A program made the translations under genes and the position numbers. Below, piece by piece: positions 35,365-47,608 of a stretch of DNA of 64,000 nt. Every line of letters starts with the position of its first letter. Positions within the stretch are counted from its first letter, which is position 1. Below the pieces are notes generated by a model, which was not told the DNA's origin, searched no databases, and saw only the letters and a program-made list of their open reading frames with translations. Source of the stretch: Jacaranda mimosifolia (taxonomy: Eukaryota; Streptophyta; Magnoliopsida; Lamiales; Bignoniaceae); NCBI GenBank assembly GCA_018894105.1, contig CM032127.1, positions 35,298,760 to 35,362,759 of the forward strand, in the 5' to 3' direction.

Positions 35365-37315
35365 TAAATTCATGCTTTAATTTGAATTTTTGGATGATTA
35401 ATTCATGTGATGGATTGATCCAGATATCTAAATTCATGATGGATTGGAGTGTTTGGATGATGATGAATGCGGCTCCCTTGTTTGATGAATTGAAATTATG
35501 CTAATATGTGTTTTAAGTGTTAATTTATATGTTTAGCATGTTTTAATCATAGTTGCTAATGTCAAATTTTGATTTAGCATTAGTTGATCTTATATTTTGA
35601 TATGGCATGTTATATTTGGCTTAAAGAGTTTTGGTCATTTTTAGATCCAATTTGATTGGAGTTTATTGGAGGTTTTTGAAGAATTGTGATTCTTACTTGA
35701 ACTTAAAGTTTGAAACATGTTTGAGCACTTGAATTTCAATTTTTGAAAGGTGTTTTAAACATGAAATTTTATCTATAATGTAGGATTTGATGTTTAGAAC
35801 GTGTCCTAAATTTTTTGGTGCACAAAAATTGAGCTAAGAATGAGTTGACTCGGAGCTAACCTTGAAACAGGGCTATTGTCGGCCATAGCTAGATGCACGG
35901 TTGTGCACCTAGGCCGGGCAAACAACGGCTATTTTGGTTTTGTTCGAGCTAAAGCTTATTTTTATGTTCTTTTTGTAACCAAAGCTATATTGAATCATAC
36001 TACATAGATGCACAAGTGTTGTCCAAGTTCTCAAAATTATGTTTGACATTTTTTATTGCTGTTAAAATCCTGTTAAAGTTAATCTTCAAGTTAGTGCAAA
36101 AATGAGACGCATAAGTGTTATGCTTATTTTTGCTTGACCAATTAATTGATTATGAGATAAGTATTTAATTGTTGGAATTGAATGTCAATTCTTGATTTAT
36201 TTATTGTTCATTTAATTGTTGAATTTATGATGAATGAATGAGAATGATCATGAGCCTTTAATATTGATTTTATTTGTTTCAAGTTGTTAAAAATGGTTGT
36301 ATTAAATTGGGGCTTGCATGCCTCTTAATTGCTATCTTGTAAACATTATGGGAGTAGAATCACTAAGAGTGAAGACTTGTTTCTCTTGTAAATGTTGCAA
36401 TGAGCAAGGAAGACCATTGGAGGCATGAAGACGCATAAATATATAGGGATACACTCATGTAATAGCTAGATTTACTCAACCCACTTAAAATCAACTATGT
36501 GGTGCACCTATAACTCTAAGTGCACCATTTGGTTAAGGCTCATGGTCATCCCACCCTATGAGCATGCTAGGCGCATTTACTTATTTATGCTTTCCATCTC
36601 CTATTGATATATAAGATGCATGTTTAGGACATAGAAAACCTAAATAAGAAGATAAAATTGGTGAGATCTTGGCATGCAAGAAAATCCCTCCACTTAGAAA
36701 ATCTAATTGTTTCCCAAAATATTAAGTCAAAATAGATACAAATTAAAATGAGTTTTAATTAATTCATGCCTTCTACCAATAGTATGTGGCATGACAACAC
36801 TACCACATATGTGTCATGTCTCACGAGTCGTGGGTCACACTTACAGTGGAAAGCTGTGACCATATACTTAGCATATGATTGACTTTTGATTTGATGCTTC
36901 TCATGCATTGGCACACGAGTCGTGGGATGACATGGAGCGGTCTCAAATCAAAGTTTGATTAGTAGGTTTAACTTAACACCTAGTAGTGTAGATGTTGCAC
37001 GAGTTGTGGGTCTATATGAAAAGTGAGGCAAAATATATCAAAGGTTGCGTGGAGATGCAATTAGCAAAAGTTGCTCACCTTTCGATTGTTTGTGGATGTC
37101 TCACAAGTCGTGGGTCCACTTCTAGTCCTTAGGACCTTGATTCTCACTAGAAATGAGATTTCCTGAATGCTTCTAGGGGTGAAAGATTTGATAAAATAGT
37201 GAGAGAAAAATATGCTTGAAAGACCACAAACATGTTTTCAAATATCAATATTCAATCTCATGTTTATATTCTTTTTTATTGCTTTTTGTTGATTTTTAAA
37301 ATCTTCAAACTCAAA
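35365..37315 (+). mobile_element. Long 5' untranslated leader of element B
   Basis: About 1.95 kb without a sustained frame lies between PBS and Gag. This is the most complete leader in the window and the reference for those of A, D and E. A patch at about 35860-35930 (gccatagctagatgcacggttgtgcacctaggccgg) is GC-richer than its surroundings. Confidence 0.75.
36820..37118 (+). promoter_or_regulatory. Four spaced CACGAGTCGTG dyad motifs in the leader of B
   Basis: Copies start at 36822 (cacgagtcgtggg), 36914 (cacgagtcgtggg), 36998 (cacgagttgtggg) and 37102 (cacaagtcgtggg). Spacings of 92, 84 and 104 bp equal those in element D exactly, although the flanking leader differs by many indels. Function unknown. 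Confidence 0.6.
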
Positions 37316-40300
37316 ATGGCTAAGAATCCACTCAACATAATTTAGGAAACCAATAAGCTAATCGGGCCAAACTTCCGCGATTGATTGAGATGCCTCAAAA
37401 TTGTTCTTGATTCCGAAAAAAGGACTTATGTACTTGATCAAAGTCCATCGGACACCATTAGCGATGATGCCACCAAGGAGGCCCATGGATGATTCATGAA
37501 GTTTGTACATGACGATCTACAAACAAGGTGTCTCATGTTGGCTTCTATGACCAATGAGCTCCAAAAGACTCATGAGCATATAAAGCATGCTAGCGAGGTC
37601 TATATGCACCTGCAAGAGTTGTATGGTGTCCAAACTAGACACGAAAGGTTCGCTTTGTCTCTTTAGGTCAAGAATGATTGAGGGTTTAAGTGTCTATGAT
37701 CACGGGCTCAAGATGATTGGGCTCATCGAGAAGCATGGACAATTGGATGTGATCATGGACAATGGCTCTATGTGGATTTTATCCTCCAATCATTGCCAAG
37801 CTCATTCAATCAATTTGTTATGAACTTTAATATGTCCAAGCAAGAAACGATGATTAACGAATTGGTGAATATATTGGTGACTGGCGAGGTGACAATGAAA
37901 AAGGATAAGCCTCTTATGATTGTATCTTCCTCCAAGTCTAAGGGTCCTAGAGGTCCTAGAAAGGGAAGTAAAAGGAAAAAGAGTTCTTCCTCCAAAGGGA
38001 AGCAACCCCTGAAGAGTTCGGGGGGAGTCAAGAAGAAGAAAGAAGCTAAAATCGATGACTTGTTTCCATTGCGATGAAAAAGGGCATTGGAAAAGGAATT
38101 CCAAAGCTTACCTTGCAACCGTTGAGAAGGGTATGTACTTTATTGAAGTGCACTTGATGACAAATTCTTCCTCATGAGTATTTGATACCGCATGTGGTTC
38201 TCACCTTTATATTTTGTTATAGGGGATGGAAAGAAAAAAGAGTCTCAATGAAGGGGACATGATCCCCCGCCTTAGAAATTGAGCAAAAGTTGGGGCCATG
38301 ATTCAAGGCGTAATCAAGTTAGACTTGGAAAATGCTTGCATTGTATTTGATCCATGTTATTATATACCCAATTTTGTTAAGAACATTATTTCTATACCTA
38401 TTTTGGATAATGAAGGATATGATTTTTCTATATTGAATGGGATGTTGGAAGCATTAAAGAACGGTTCTTTAATTGTACAAAGTACATTAAACAATAGATT
38501 GTACATACTTAATTTTCAACCTTCATTGATGCACATTCAATCAAGTAAAACAAAATTACATAACCAAGAAGATGACACCTTGTGGCATGCAAGATTTGGA
38601 CATATTTCTAAAAATAGGATAAACAAGAAAGAACTAAATGTTAGTGGCATTAAGGATCTTCCTATGTGTGAGTCTCGTTTAAAGGGGAAAATGACCAAGG
38701 TTCCTCTTGTAGGAAAAATGGAGCGAGCGTAGTAGAAGTCTTTGGGATTTGATCCATATGGATGTTTGTGGCCCACTAAGAGTTAGTGCGAGATAAGGCT
38801 ATTCTTACTTTTTCGCCGTCACCTATGATCATACACGGTTCGGACATGTGTATCTTATGAAGTACAAGTGTGAAGCCTTTGAAAAGTTCAAAGAGCATAG
38901 GAATAAAGTAGAAAAGCAAAATGGGACTAAGTATTAAAGCTCTTTGATCAGATCGAGGAGGAGAATACTGAAGTACCTAATTCTTGGTTTATCTAAAAGA
39001 GAATGAGATTCTCTCTTAATAGACTCCACCCAACACACCCCATATAATGGAGTAGCCGAGAGGGGAAGTCGTGCCTTATTAGACATGGTATGTTCCATAA
39101 TGAGCTTTTTTTATGTGCCTATATCCTTTTGGGGATACGCTTTCTTAACGGAGGTGAAGTTACTAAATATAGTACCTTCAAAGTTAGTGCCAAAGATATT
39201 GCATGAGATGTGGTTTGGCAAAGCACTCTCTTACACTTTTCTAAGAGTTTGGGGGTCTCCCGCTTACGTCAAGCGGCTAGTGGGAGACAAGTTGGATAGT
39301 AGATCCATCTTGTTCAAGTTTGTAGGATACCTAAGAGAGTTTTTGGGTTATTATTTTTATGATCCCTCGGAACAAAGGGTATTTGTTTCAAGAAATGCCA
39401 CCTTTTTAGAAAAGGATTTTCTATTATATAGAAAATGCGTTGTTGTTGAACTTGATAAACTTTAGGATGATCATCAAATCCCACAAGCGGTGGAAACAAG
39501 TGAGCATCAAGAGCTTTACACACAACTTATGAAAAGGTTGGATCGAATCAAGAAGCAACCCGAAAGGTTTGGATTTCTTCATGAGACGGGCCAATTAGAT
39601 AGCGATCCGAAGACCTATGAGGAAGCTATGTTGGACATAGACTCAGGACATTGACATGATGCCATGAAATCCAAAATGAACTCGAGGGACTAGTAGATCT
39701 ATAAGCAAAAGCAAAAGCTATCGATTTTGAGAAAACTGGAGGGTATAGCACCCGTTGGTTACAAGTGGATCTACAAGCAAAAGCTAGGTGTCGATGGAAG
39801 GGTAATGACCTTTAAGGTATGACTAGTGGCACAAGGTTACAATCAAAGACTCGGTATCAATTTTGAGAAAACCTTTTCACCGATTGCAATGCCTAGGTCC
39901 ATTAGAATTTTACTTGCCATAGCCGCATATCATGACTATGGGATATGGAAAATGGATGTGAAAACTTCTTTCCTCAATGGAAGCATTGAAGAAAGAATCT
40001 AATAGTGCAACCACAAAGTTTTACATCCAAAGGAAGTGAGCAAAAAGTTTGCAAACTCGAGAGATCCATTTATAAATTCAAACAAGTGTCCTGAAATTGG
40101 AACATAAGTTTTGATAAGACAGTCAAATCATTTGGCTTTGTCAAAAATATGTATGAACAATGTGTGTACAAGAAGGCTAGTGGGAGTAGTATATAGTTTA
40201 TTGTGCTTTATGTTAATGACATTCTTCTCATTGGGAATGAGAGATCAATGTTAGAGTGTACTAAAGCATGAGTATCTACATAATTCTCCATGAAGGATTT

Positions 40301-41180
40301 AGGAGAAGCATCCTACGTATGAGGAATACATGTCTATAGAGATGGATCAAGGAAGATGCTAGGGCTTTCCCAAACCCCGTGCATTGACAAGATACTAAAG
40401 AGGTTTAGTATGAAAGAATCCAAGAAAGAATTCCTCCCTATGGGATATGGTCTTCATCTCTCCAAGTCTATGACCCCTAAGATAGAGGAGGAGAGATGCA
40501 AGTGTCCCACATACCTTATGCGCCCGCCATTGGGACCATAATATATATTGTTCAATGTACAAGATCGGATGTGGCTCATGCTCTAAGTGTTACGGGTCAC
40601 TTTCAATTCAACTCGGGTGAGAGTTACCGGATAGTCGTTAAAGAAATCCTTAAGTACTTGATAATGACTAAGGATTTGTTTTTGATATATAGCAGTGGAG
40701 AATTGAAACTCGAGGGGTTTTTGGATTCTAGTTTCCAATCTGATGTAGATGACCAAACTTTACCTTTGGATTTATATTTTGCCTCAATGTGGGGCGGTGA
40801 GTTGGAAGAGTTGACTCTACGGCCGATTCTACCACATAGGCAGAATATATTGCAGCTTTAGAAGTTGCAAATGAAGGGGTTTAGTTCAATAACTTCATCC
40901 AAAAGTTAGATGTAGTGCTTAGTATTGCTGAGCCTATAGTTATCTTCTATGACAATAATGGTGCGGTTGCACAAGCTAAGGAGCCAAGATCTTATCAGTG
41001 ATCCAAGCATTTTTTTGAAGTGATATCATTTGATCCGGGAGATCATTGATAGAGATGACATTAGAGTAGAAAGAGTTATCTCGGAAGAGAATATAGCAGA
41101 TCCACTGACAAAACCTCTATCATAAAAGATCTTTGAAGGACATCTTGAGAAGATGGGTCTTAAGACTATGGGGAATTGGC
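37316..41180 (+). pseudogene. gag-pol of Ty1-copia element B, degenerate
   Basis: Starts MAKNPLN at 37316. Gag has stops at former Trp sites (FRD*LR) and continues with DSEKRTYVLDQSPSD and LQELYGVQTRHERF. The zinc knuckle at 38060 reads CFHCDEKGHWKRNS, its last cysteine lost. The protease box is FDTACGSHL (38176-38216). Pre-integrase has LWHARFGHIS (about 38580). The integrase C-terminal half (39085-39465) is well preserved: PISFWGYAF, LRVWGSPAYVKRL, KFVGYLREFLGYYFYD. RT segments follow, but the active-site box near 40210 is YVND instead of YVDD. RT C-terminus lies at 40496-40861, RNase H to about 41150, and the final stop TAG has become TGG. The element cannot encode active enzymes. Confidence 0.9.
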
Positions 41181-41199
41181 TTTAGGGAAAATGGGAGAT

Positions 41200-41739
41200 T
41201 GTTGGAATAGTGCCTCGCAAGCCAATTAGATTAACATGTAAACTATTTCACTTATAATATAATCTTGATTGAATTATATTCATTATATATGGCCATCTTC
41301 ATCTTATGCATATATTACTTCACTAGCATTCAGTTGAAGCCCTTAGATTACACAAGATTACAAGACTTGGTCACGCACTGGGTGGTGATTATGAAACAAG
41401 TCTTGCACGATCATGATCTTAAATCTTTCAAGTCATAAGATCTTATGAAACAGGGCAACTAAGATCCGAATAGACTTACACTAATGATGCATAAATCCAA
41501 GGGTTGGATATTGCTCCGTTTTATGAGCAATCTATGTAAAACATGGGTGCATGTTAGTGGGTGCTTGTTAGAGAACAAGTTCTCTGAAGGCTCGCTGGAA
41601 AATCCACTAGATAGTCGTAGTGGCAAGTTCTCCACTTTACACTAGTGCATATTATTAGTCCTTTGACCTAAGGATCCATGGTAACCTTGTGTTTAGGTTA
41701 TCATGCTTTGACTCTTTCATCACCACCTAGCGAGTCTTT
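41200..41739 (+). mobile_element. Second LTR of element B, first part
   Basis: tgttggaatagtgcctcgcaag at 41200 follows RNase H and a polypurine tract, so it is the 3' LTR of B. It is broken after 540 bp by an inverted solo LTR. The last five bases, tcttt (41735-41739), are the target duplicate. Confidence 0.88.
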
Positions 41740-43990
41740 TGAAAGAAGGTGTGAGCCAAGGATCCAATTATAAAACACTTAAAAACTGGTATCAAACTTG
41801 ATCACACCTCCCCAAGGATCTAATTCATGCTACTAAAGTGGATTTTGGTCAGAAAATTACCTTGAAAGTAAGATCCAACCGAAAATGAAAAGATTAGCTT
41901 GAACTCCTTCAAAGCAGTCTCCCCTAGGGTAGCAGCTTGTGGACAACTTTTGCCTAACCAAATCAACTCAGAATTGGCTGAAATTTGAACTGTAAAATCA
42001 CCAACACCTTGATAAAGCTACAGTAAAATTTTCAGGTAAAGCAAAACTTTAGAAGACACTCCAGTAACTCCTCCAAGTTTCTATCCAAATAGAGGATCTC
42101 CAAAAGGCCAATAATCCAATTATTTTTCCTCTAATGATAAGATCCACATCCCAACGGACAATCAAAATCTCTCCTATGTTATTTGGAGAACAAAGAAGAG
42201 ATATGAGAAGATGAAAGCTGATTTTGGAGGTAGGAGATGAAGAAAAATGTGAAGCTTCAACACATACGACAAACACATCCAAAATTGGAGGAAAAGGGAG
42301 AATCTAACAATTAAATGCTTGTGTGTGTAAAACATGCTTGGCCACCCCATCCTCTATATCTATATATAGATGGAGGAAAGGTGTGATGCTTTTCTCAAGG
42401 TTGGCACCACTTGCTTGCCAACTTGCAAGCAAGTTGCATGTGAACTAAATGTGAATTTGAATTCAATTTGGAATCTTCATTTTATCTAATAAAATGTCAT
42501 CCGAATAAATTCTAATTCACACCAAATGAACCTTTCATTTGAATTTTTCCTCCAAAATTGATTCATTATTTATAATTAAATTAAACAATTTGATTTAATT
42601 AATTAACTTTTGACTTAACTCTTAAGTCAATTAGCTTAATTATTTAAGCTAGTTATTGTTAACTTAACTCCTTAAGTTAACTTCATCAGTTGATAGTCAA
42701 ATGGCACCAATTAAATTAAGGGGATTGACTCCTTAATTTAATTGGTCTAATTTAACTCCTTAAATTGTTTAGATTAATTTAATAATTAAATTGATCAAGT
42801 CAAAATGACCAAAAATTATGTCAACTGTCTACCTAAAAAATCGGTCATCATGGAATTTCTAACTCTTAGAAAATTTCCTTCATCAAGTAGGATTTCCAAT
42901 TGGTTTTTGTGTGTTATCCATTAGGTTCTACAATTCATTGGATATGGGCTCACAACTCTTGTGATTTATTGAATATCAAATATTCACATTAGTCTAAACT
43001 CCTTTAAACTAATGACTCAATTCAATTAATCTCATTAATTAAAGAGTACCCAATTTCCATTGTTGATGTCCAATATCAAGCCCATAGAGCCCAATTAATT
43101 GGCCGAAATGAATGCTTTTGGAGAATCATTCTAGCTATATGTATACCATACAAATACGCTCCTTCCGTCTGCTATTTCCCAAAAGAGGCCTAGGGCAAGA
43201 TATTTGTCAGCTCTCTAATAGCCTCGATACTATATCTCTATTCCAATGTTCAATTCCCCTTTATGACCTCATTATTGGAAAACTTCTTTTCCAAATTGTC
43301 ATACTACCTTGCGCAAGAATTTCATAGAATCAGTCATTATAAAATATATATAAGAGATGCACTTGCCCTTCACAATGATGAGGAGTCAGATTCCATCTTA
43401 GATCTCATAAACCTTCACGTCTAAGTAGCTCATACCCAACCTCAACCCCAAAGGCTCGCTAAGTGGTAAAGGAAAAGTCAAAGCATGATAACCTAAACAC
43501 AAGGCTACCATTGATCCTTAGGTTAAAGGACTAATTATATGCACTAGTGTAAGCTGAAGAACTTGCTACTATGGCTATCTAGTGGATTCTCCAGGTGGGC
43601 CTTCAGCGGACTTATTCTCTAACAAGCACCTACTAACATGCACCTATATCTCATATGGCTTGCTCATGAAATGGAGCAATATCCAATCATTGTATTTATG
43701 CATCGTTAGTGCAAGTCTATCTAGCTCTTAGATGCCCTATCTCATAAGATCCTGTGACTTGGAAGATTAAAGATCATGACCATGTAAGCCTTGTTTTGTG
43801 ATGACCACCTAGTGCATGACCGAGTTGGGTAGTCTTGTGTGATCTAAGGGCTTCAATCAAATGACAGTGAACTAGTACATGCACAAGATGAAAATGGCCA
43901 TTTATAATGAATATTATTCAATCAAGATTGTATCACAAGTGAAATAGTTTACATGTCAATCTAATTGGCTTGCGGGGTACTATTCCAACA
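41740..43990 (-). mobile_element. Inverted solo LTR nested in the second LTR of B
   Basis: A 2,251-bp LTR in reverse from tgaaagaaggtgtgagcc to ...gcggggtactattccaaca, inside a forward LTR of the same family. It is flanked by a perfect duplication, tcttt (41735-41739 and 43991-43995). Removing it and one duplicate restores the host LTR reading gagtctttcgggttgagg. Confidence 0.93.
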
Positions 43991-43995
43991 TCTTT

Positions 43996-45704
43996 CGGGT
44001 TGAGGTTGGGCATTAGCTACTTAGACATAGAGGTTTGTAAGATCTAAGATGGAATTTGACTCATCGTCGTTGTAAAGGACGGGTGAATCTCCTATGTATT
44101 CTGTAATGATTGATTGCATGAAATTCTTACGCAAGGTAGTATGAAAATTTGGAAAAGAAAATTTTCAAAGATGAGGTCATAAAGGAGAATCGAACATTGG
44201 AATATAGACATAGTATGAGGCTATTAGGGAGCCGACAATTATCTTTCCCTAGGCCTCTTTCGGGAGATAGGAGATGGAATGATCGTATTTGCGTGGTAAG
44301 CGTAGAGCTAGAATGGTTCTCCAAAAGCATTCATTTCGGCCAAATAGTTGGGCTCTATGGGCTTAAGATTGGACATCGACCATGGAGATTAGGTACTCTT
44401 CAATTAATGAGATTAATTGAATTGAGTCATTAGTTTAAAGGAATCTAGACTAATGTGAATATTTGATATTCAATAAATCACAAGAGTTGTGAGCCCATAT
44501 CCAATGAATTGTAGAACCTAATGGGTCATACACCAAATCCAATTGGAAATCCTACTTGATGAAGAGGAATTTTCTAAGAGTTAGAAAGATTCCATCTTGA
44601 CCCATTTTTGAAGGTAAACGGTTGACTAAATTGTTGGTCATATTTGCTTGATCAGTTTAATTGTTAAATTTATCTATATAATTTAAGGAGTTAAATTAGA
44701 CCAATTAAATTAAGGAGTTGAACATGACTATCAATTGGCCAAGATAACTTAAGGAGTTAAGTTAACATTGACTAGCTTAAAGAGTTAAGCTAATTGATTT
44801 AAAAGTTAAGTCAAAGGTTAATTAATTAAATTAAAGTATTTAATTTAATGAAAATAAAGAATTAATTTTTAAGGAAAATTTCAAATGAAGAGTTTATTTG
44901 GAGTGTATTACAATTTATTTGGATGATATTTCATGAGATGAAGTGAAGATTCCAAAATGAAATTCGAATGCATCATAAATTCACATGCAAATTGCTTGCA
45001 AGTTGGCAAGCAAGTTGGCGCCAACCTTGAGGACGGTGTGATGCTAACTAAGCATCACACCTTCCATCCATCTATATATAGATATAGAGGGTGGCTGGCC
45101 AACACACATGTGAATATAAGCACTTTAGATCTAATTATTAGATTTTCCCATGCCCTCCAATTTTGTATGCGTTACATCATGTGTTGAAAGCTTCACATTT
45201 TTCTTCATCTCCTATCTCCAAAATTCAGCCTCTTCATACCTTCATCTCTTCCTTGTTTTCCAACTAAGATAGAAGAGATGTGGATTGTCCATTGGTGTGT
45301 GGATCCTATCATTAGAGGCAAAACAATTGGATTGTTAGCCTTTTAGAGATTCTCTGTTTGGGCATAAACTTGGAGACATTTCTAGAGTGACTTCCAATTT
45401 TTTTATTTGGCTGAATTTTCCATTGAAGGTTCATCAAGGTGTTGGTGATCTTCTGTCCAAATTTCAGCTGATTTTGAGGTGTTTTAGTTGGGCAAAAGTT
45501 GTCCATAAGATGCTGAGCCTGGGGAGACTGCATTGAAGGAGTTAAAACAAGTCTTCATCTCTTTAGTTGAATTTTTCTTTCTAGGTAATTTTCTAACCTA
45601 AATCCACTTTAGTAGCAAGAATTAGATCCTTGGGGAGGTGTAATCAAGCTTGATTTTAGTTTTTAATTGTTTTTTAATTGGATCCTTGACTTACACCTTC
45701 TTTC
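43996..45704 (+). mobile_element. Second LTR of element B, second part
   Basis: Resumes at cgggttgaggttgggcattagc and ends ...gacttacaccttctttca at 45704. Without the insertion the LTR measures about 2,250 bp. It is followed by a PBS-like site and leader, not by a target duplicate, so it also acts as the 5' LTR of a further, truncated copy. Confidence 0.88.
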
Positions 45705-46162
45705 AAGTAGTATCAGGGCCTAAATTCATGTTTTAATTTGGATTTTTGGATGATTGATTCATGTGATGGATTGGTGTAGATATCCAAATACTTTATCCAA
45801 TTTGTGGATTGAAGTGTTTGGATAATGATGCATGTAGCTCCATTGCTTGGTGAATTGAAACTATGCTAATATGTGTTTTAAATTTAATTCATATGTTTAG
45901 CATGTTTTAATTCATAGTTGCTAATGTTGAATTTTTATTTAGCATTAATTGATGTTATATGCTGATATAACATGTTATATTTGGCCTTAAAGAGTTTTGG
46001 TCATTTTTGGATCTAATTTGATTAGAGTTTATTGGAGGCTTTTGAAGAATTGTGATTCTTACTTGAACTTGAAATTTGAAGCATGTTTGAGCACTTAAAA
46101 TTCCACTTTTGAAAGGTGTTTTAAATTTGAAATTTCATCTAGATTTTGTGATTTGATGTGTT
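45705..46162 (+). mobile_element. PBS and leader start of a truncated third copy
   Basis: tagtatcagggcc (45708-45720) is a mutated PBS. The following 440 bp match the leader of B (35365-35800), including the shared phrases ggatttttggatgatt and cttacttgaactt. The match ends abruptly at about 46162, where the sequence flips to reverse leader. Confidence 0.75.
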
Positions 46163-47608
46163 GTACTATTGGTAGAAGGCATGGGTTAATTAAAATTCCT
46201 TTTAATTTCTTTCCATTTTGACTTGATATTTGAAAACACTTAAACATTCTGAGTGGATGGATTTTCTTGCTTGTAAAGATCTCAACAATTTTATCTTCTT
46301 ATTTAGGTTTTCTATGTCCTAACCATGCATCTCATACATCAGTAGGATATGAAAAACATAAATAAGTAAATGCACTTAGCATGCTCCTAGGGTAGGATGA
46401 CCATGGGCCTTAACCAAGCGGTGCACTTAGAGCCATAGGTGTACCACCTAGTTGATTTTAAGTGGGTTGATTAAATCTAGCTATTACAAAAATGTATCCC
46501 CATACATTCATGGGTCTTCATGCCTCCAATGGTCTTCTTTGCTCCTTGTAACATTTACATGAGAAAGAAATTCTCGCTCCTAGTGATTCTACTCTCATAA
46601 CATTTATAAGATAGAAATTAAGAGGCATGAAAGTCCTAATTTAATACAACCCTTTTCAACAATTTGAAACAAATAAAATCAACATTAAGGCTCATGATCA
46701 TCCCCATTCATTCATCATCCATTGAACACTTAAATGAACATAAATAAATCATGAATTGACATTTAATTCCAATAATCAAATGCTTATGTCATAAACAATT
46801 AATTATCCAAGCAAGAATAAACATAATATTTATGCATCATTATTGGAGATTAACTTTAACAAGATTTTAAAAGTAATAAAAAATGTTAAACATAATTTTG
46901 AGAACTTGCAGAACACTTGTGCATCTATGTAGTATGATTCAATTCAATTTTGGTCACAAAACACTCCTCACAACTCACCAAACTCGAGACTGGGTGTTGC
47001 TATCCTAGCGCTCGGTCATGCGGCAGGTGTGCCCCTGGCGGGCTCTTTGCTCTGCCAACACCTAGCTTAGCGAGACAGCCTATCCTGTTTTCGGTATGGT
47101 TCCAGTCAAGTTATTTTTGGCTCAATTTGTGTGCACCAAAGAATTTAGGACACTTCCTAAACATCAAATCACACATTATAGATGAAATTCCAGATTTACA
47201 ATACCTTTTAAAAATGTAATTTCAAGTACTCAAACATGCTTCAAAAATTAAGTTAAGAATCACTATTTACCAAAAATCTCCAATAATCTCCAATCAAATT
47301 GGATCCAAAATGACCAAAACTCTTTAAGGCCAAATTTAACATGCTATATCAACATATAACATCACCAATGCTAAATCAAAATTTATCATTAGTAACTATG
47401 AATTAAAACATGCTAAACATAGACATTAACATTTAAAACACATATTAGCATAATTTCAATTCATTAACAAAAGGAGCCACAAGCATAATTGTCCAAACAC
47501 TCCAATCCATAAATTGGATCAAGTATTTGGAGATTTTGATCAATTCATCGCATGAATCAATCCATCAAAAATCTAAATCAAAGCATGAAATTAGGCTTCA
47601 ATACAACT
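46163..47608 (-). mobile_element. Leader of minus-strand copia element C/E, 5' end
   Basis: Reverse complement of the B leader from about 36785 down to the PBS (compare ggtagaaggcatg at 46171 with catgccttctacc at 36767). It ends with a decayed reversed PBS (aggcttcaatacaactt) next to the LTR at 47609. No gag follows. The 90-codon frame at 46950-47219 lies antisense to this untranslated leader and is not a gene. Confidence 0.75.

Noticed and set aside
10430..46165. A single 35.7-kb inversion joining the two leader-to-leader junctions
   Set aside because: It would pair A with the LTR at 41200 and D with the LTR at 47609, but the flanking target sites then disagree. It would also put the two pieces of the old LTR, and the 445-bp array pieces, in opposite orientations, whereas they now agree.
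46950..47219. A 90-codon open frame with a GC-richer patch
   Set aside because: It lies antisense to the untranslated leader of the minus-strand copia element. The same patch exists non-coding in the leader of B near 35860-35930.
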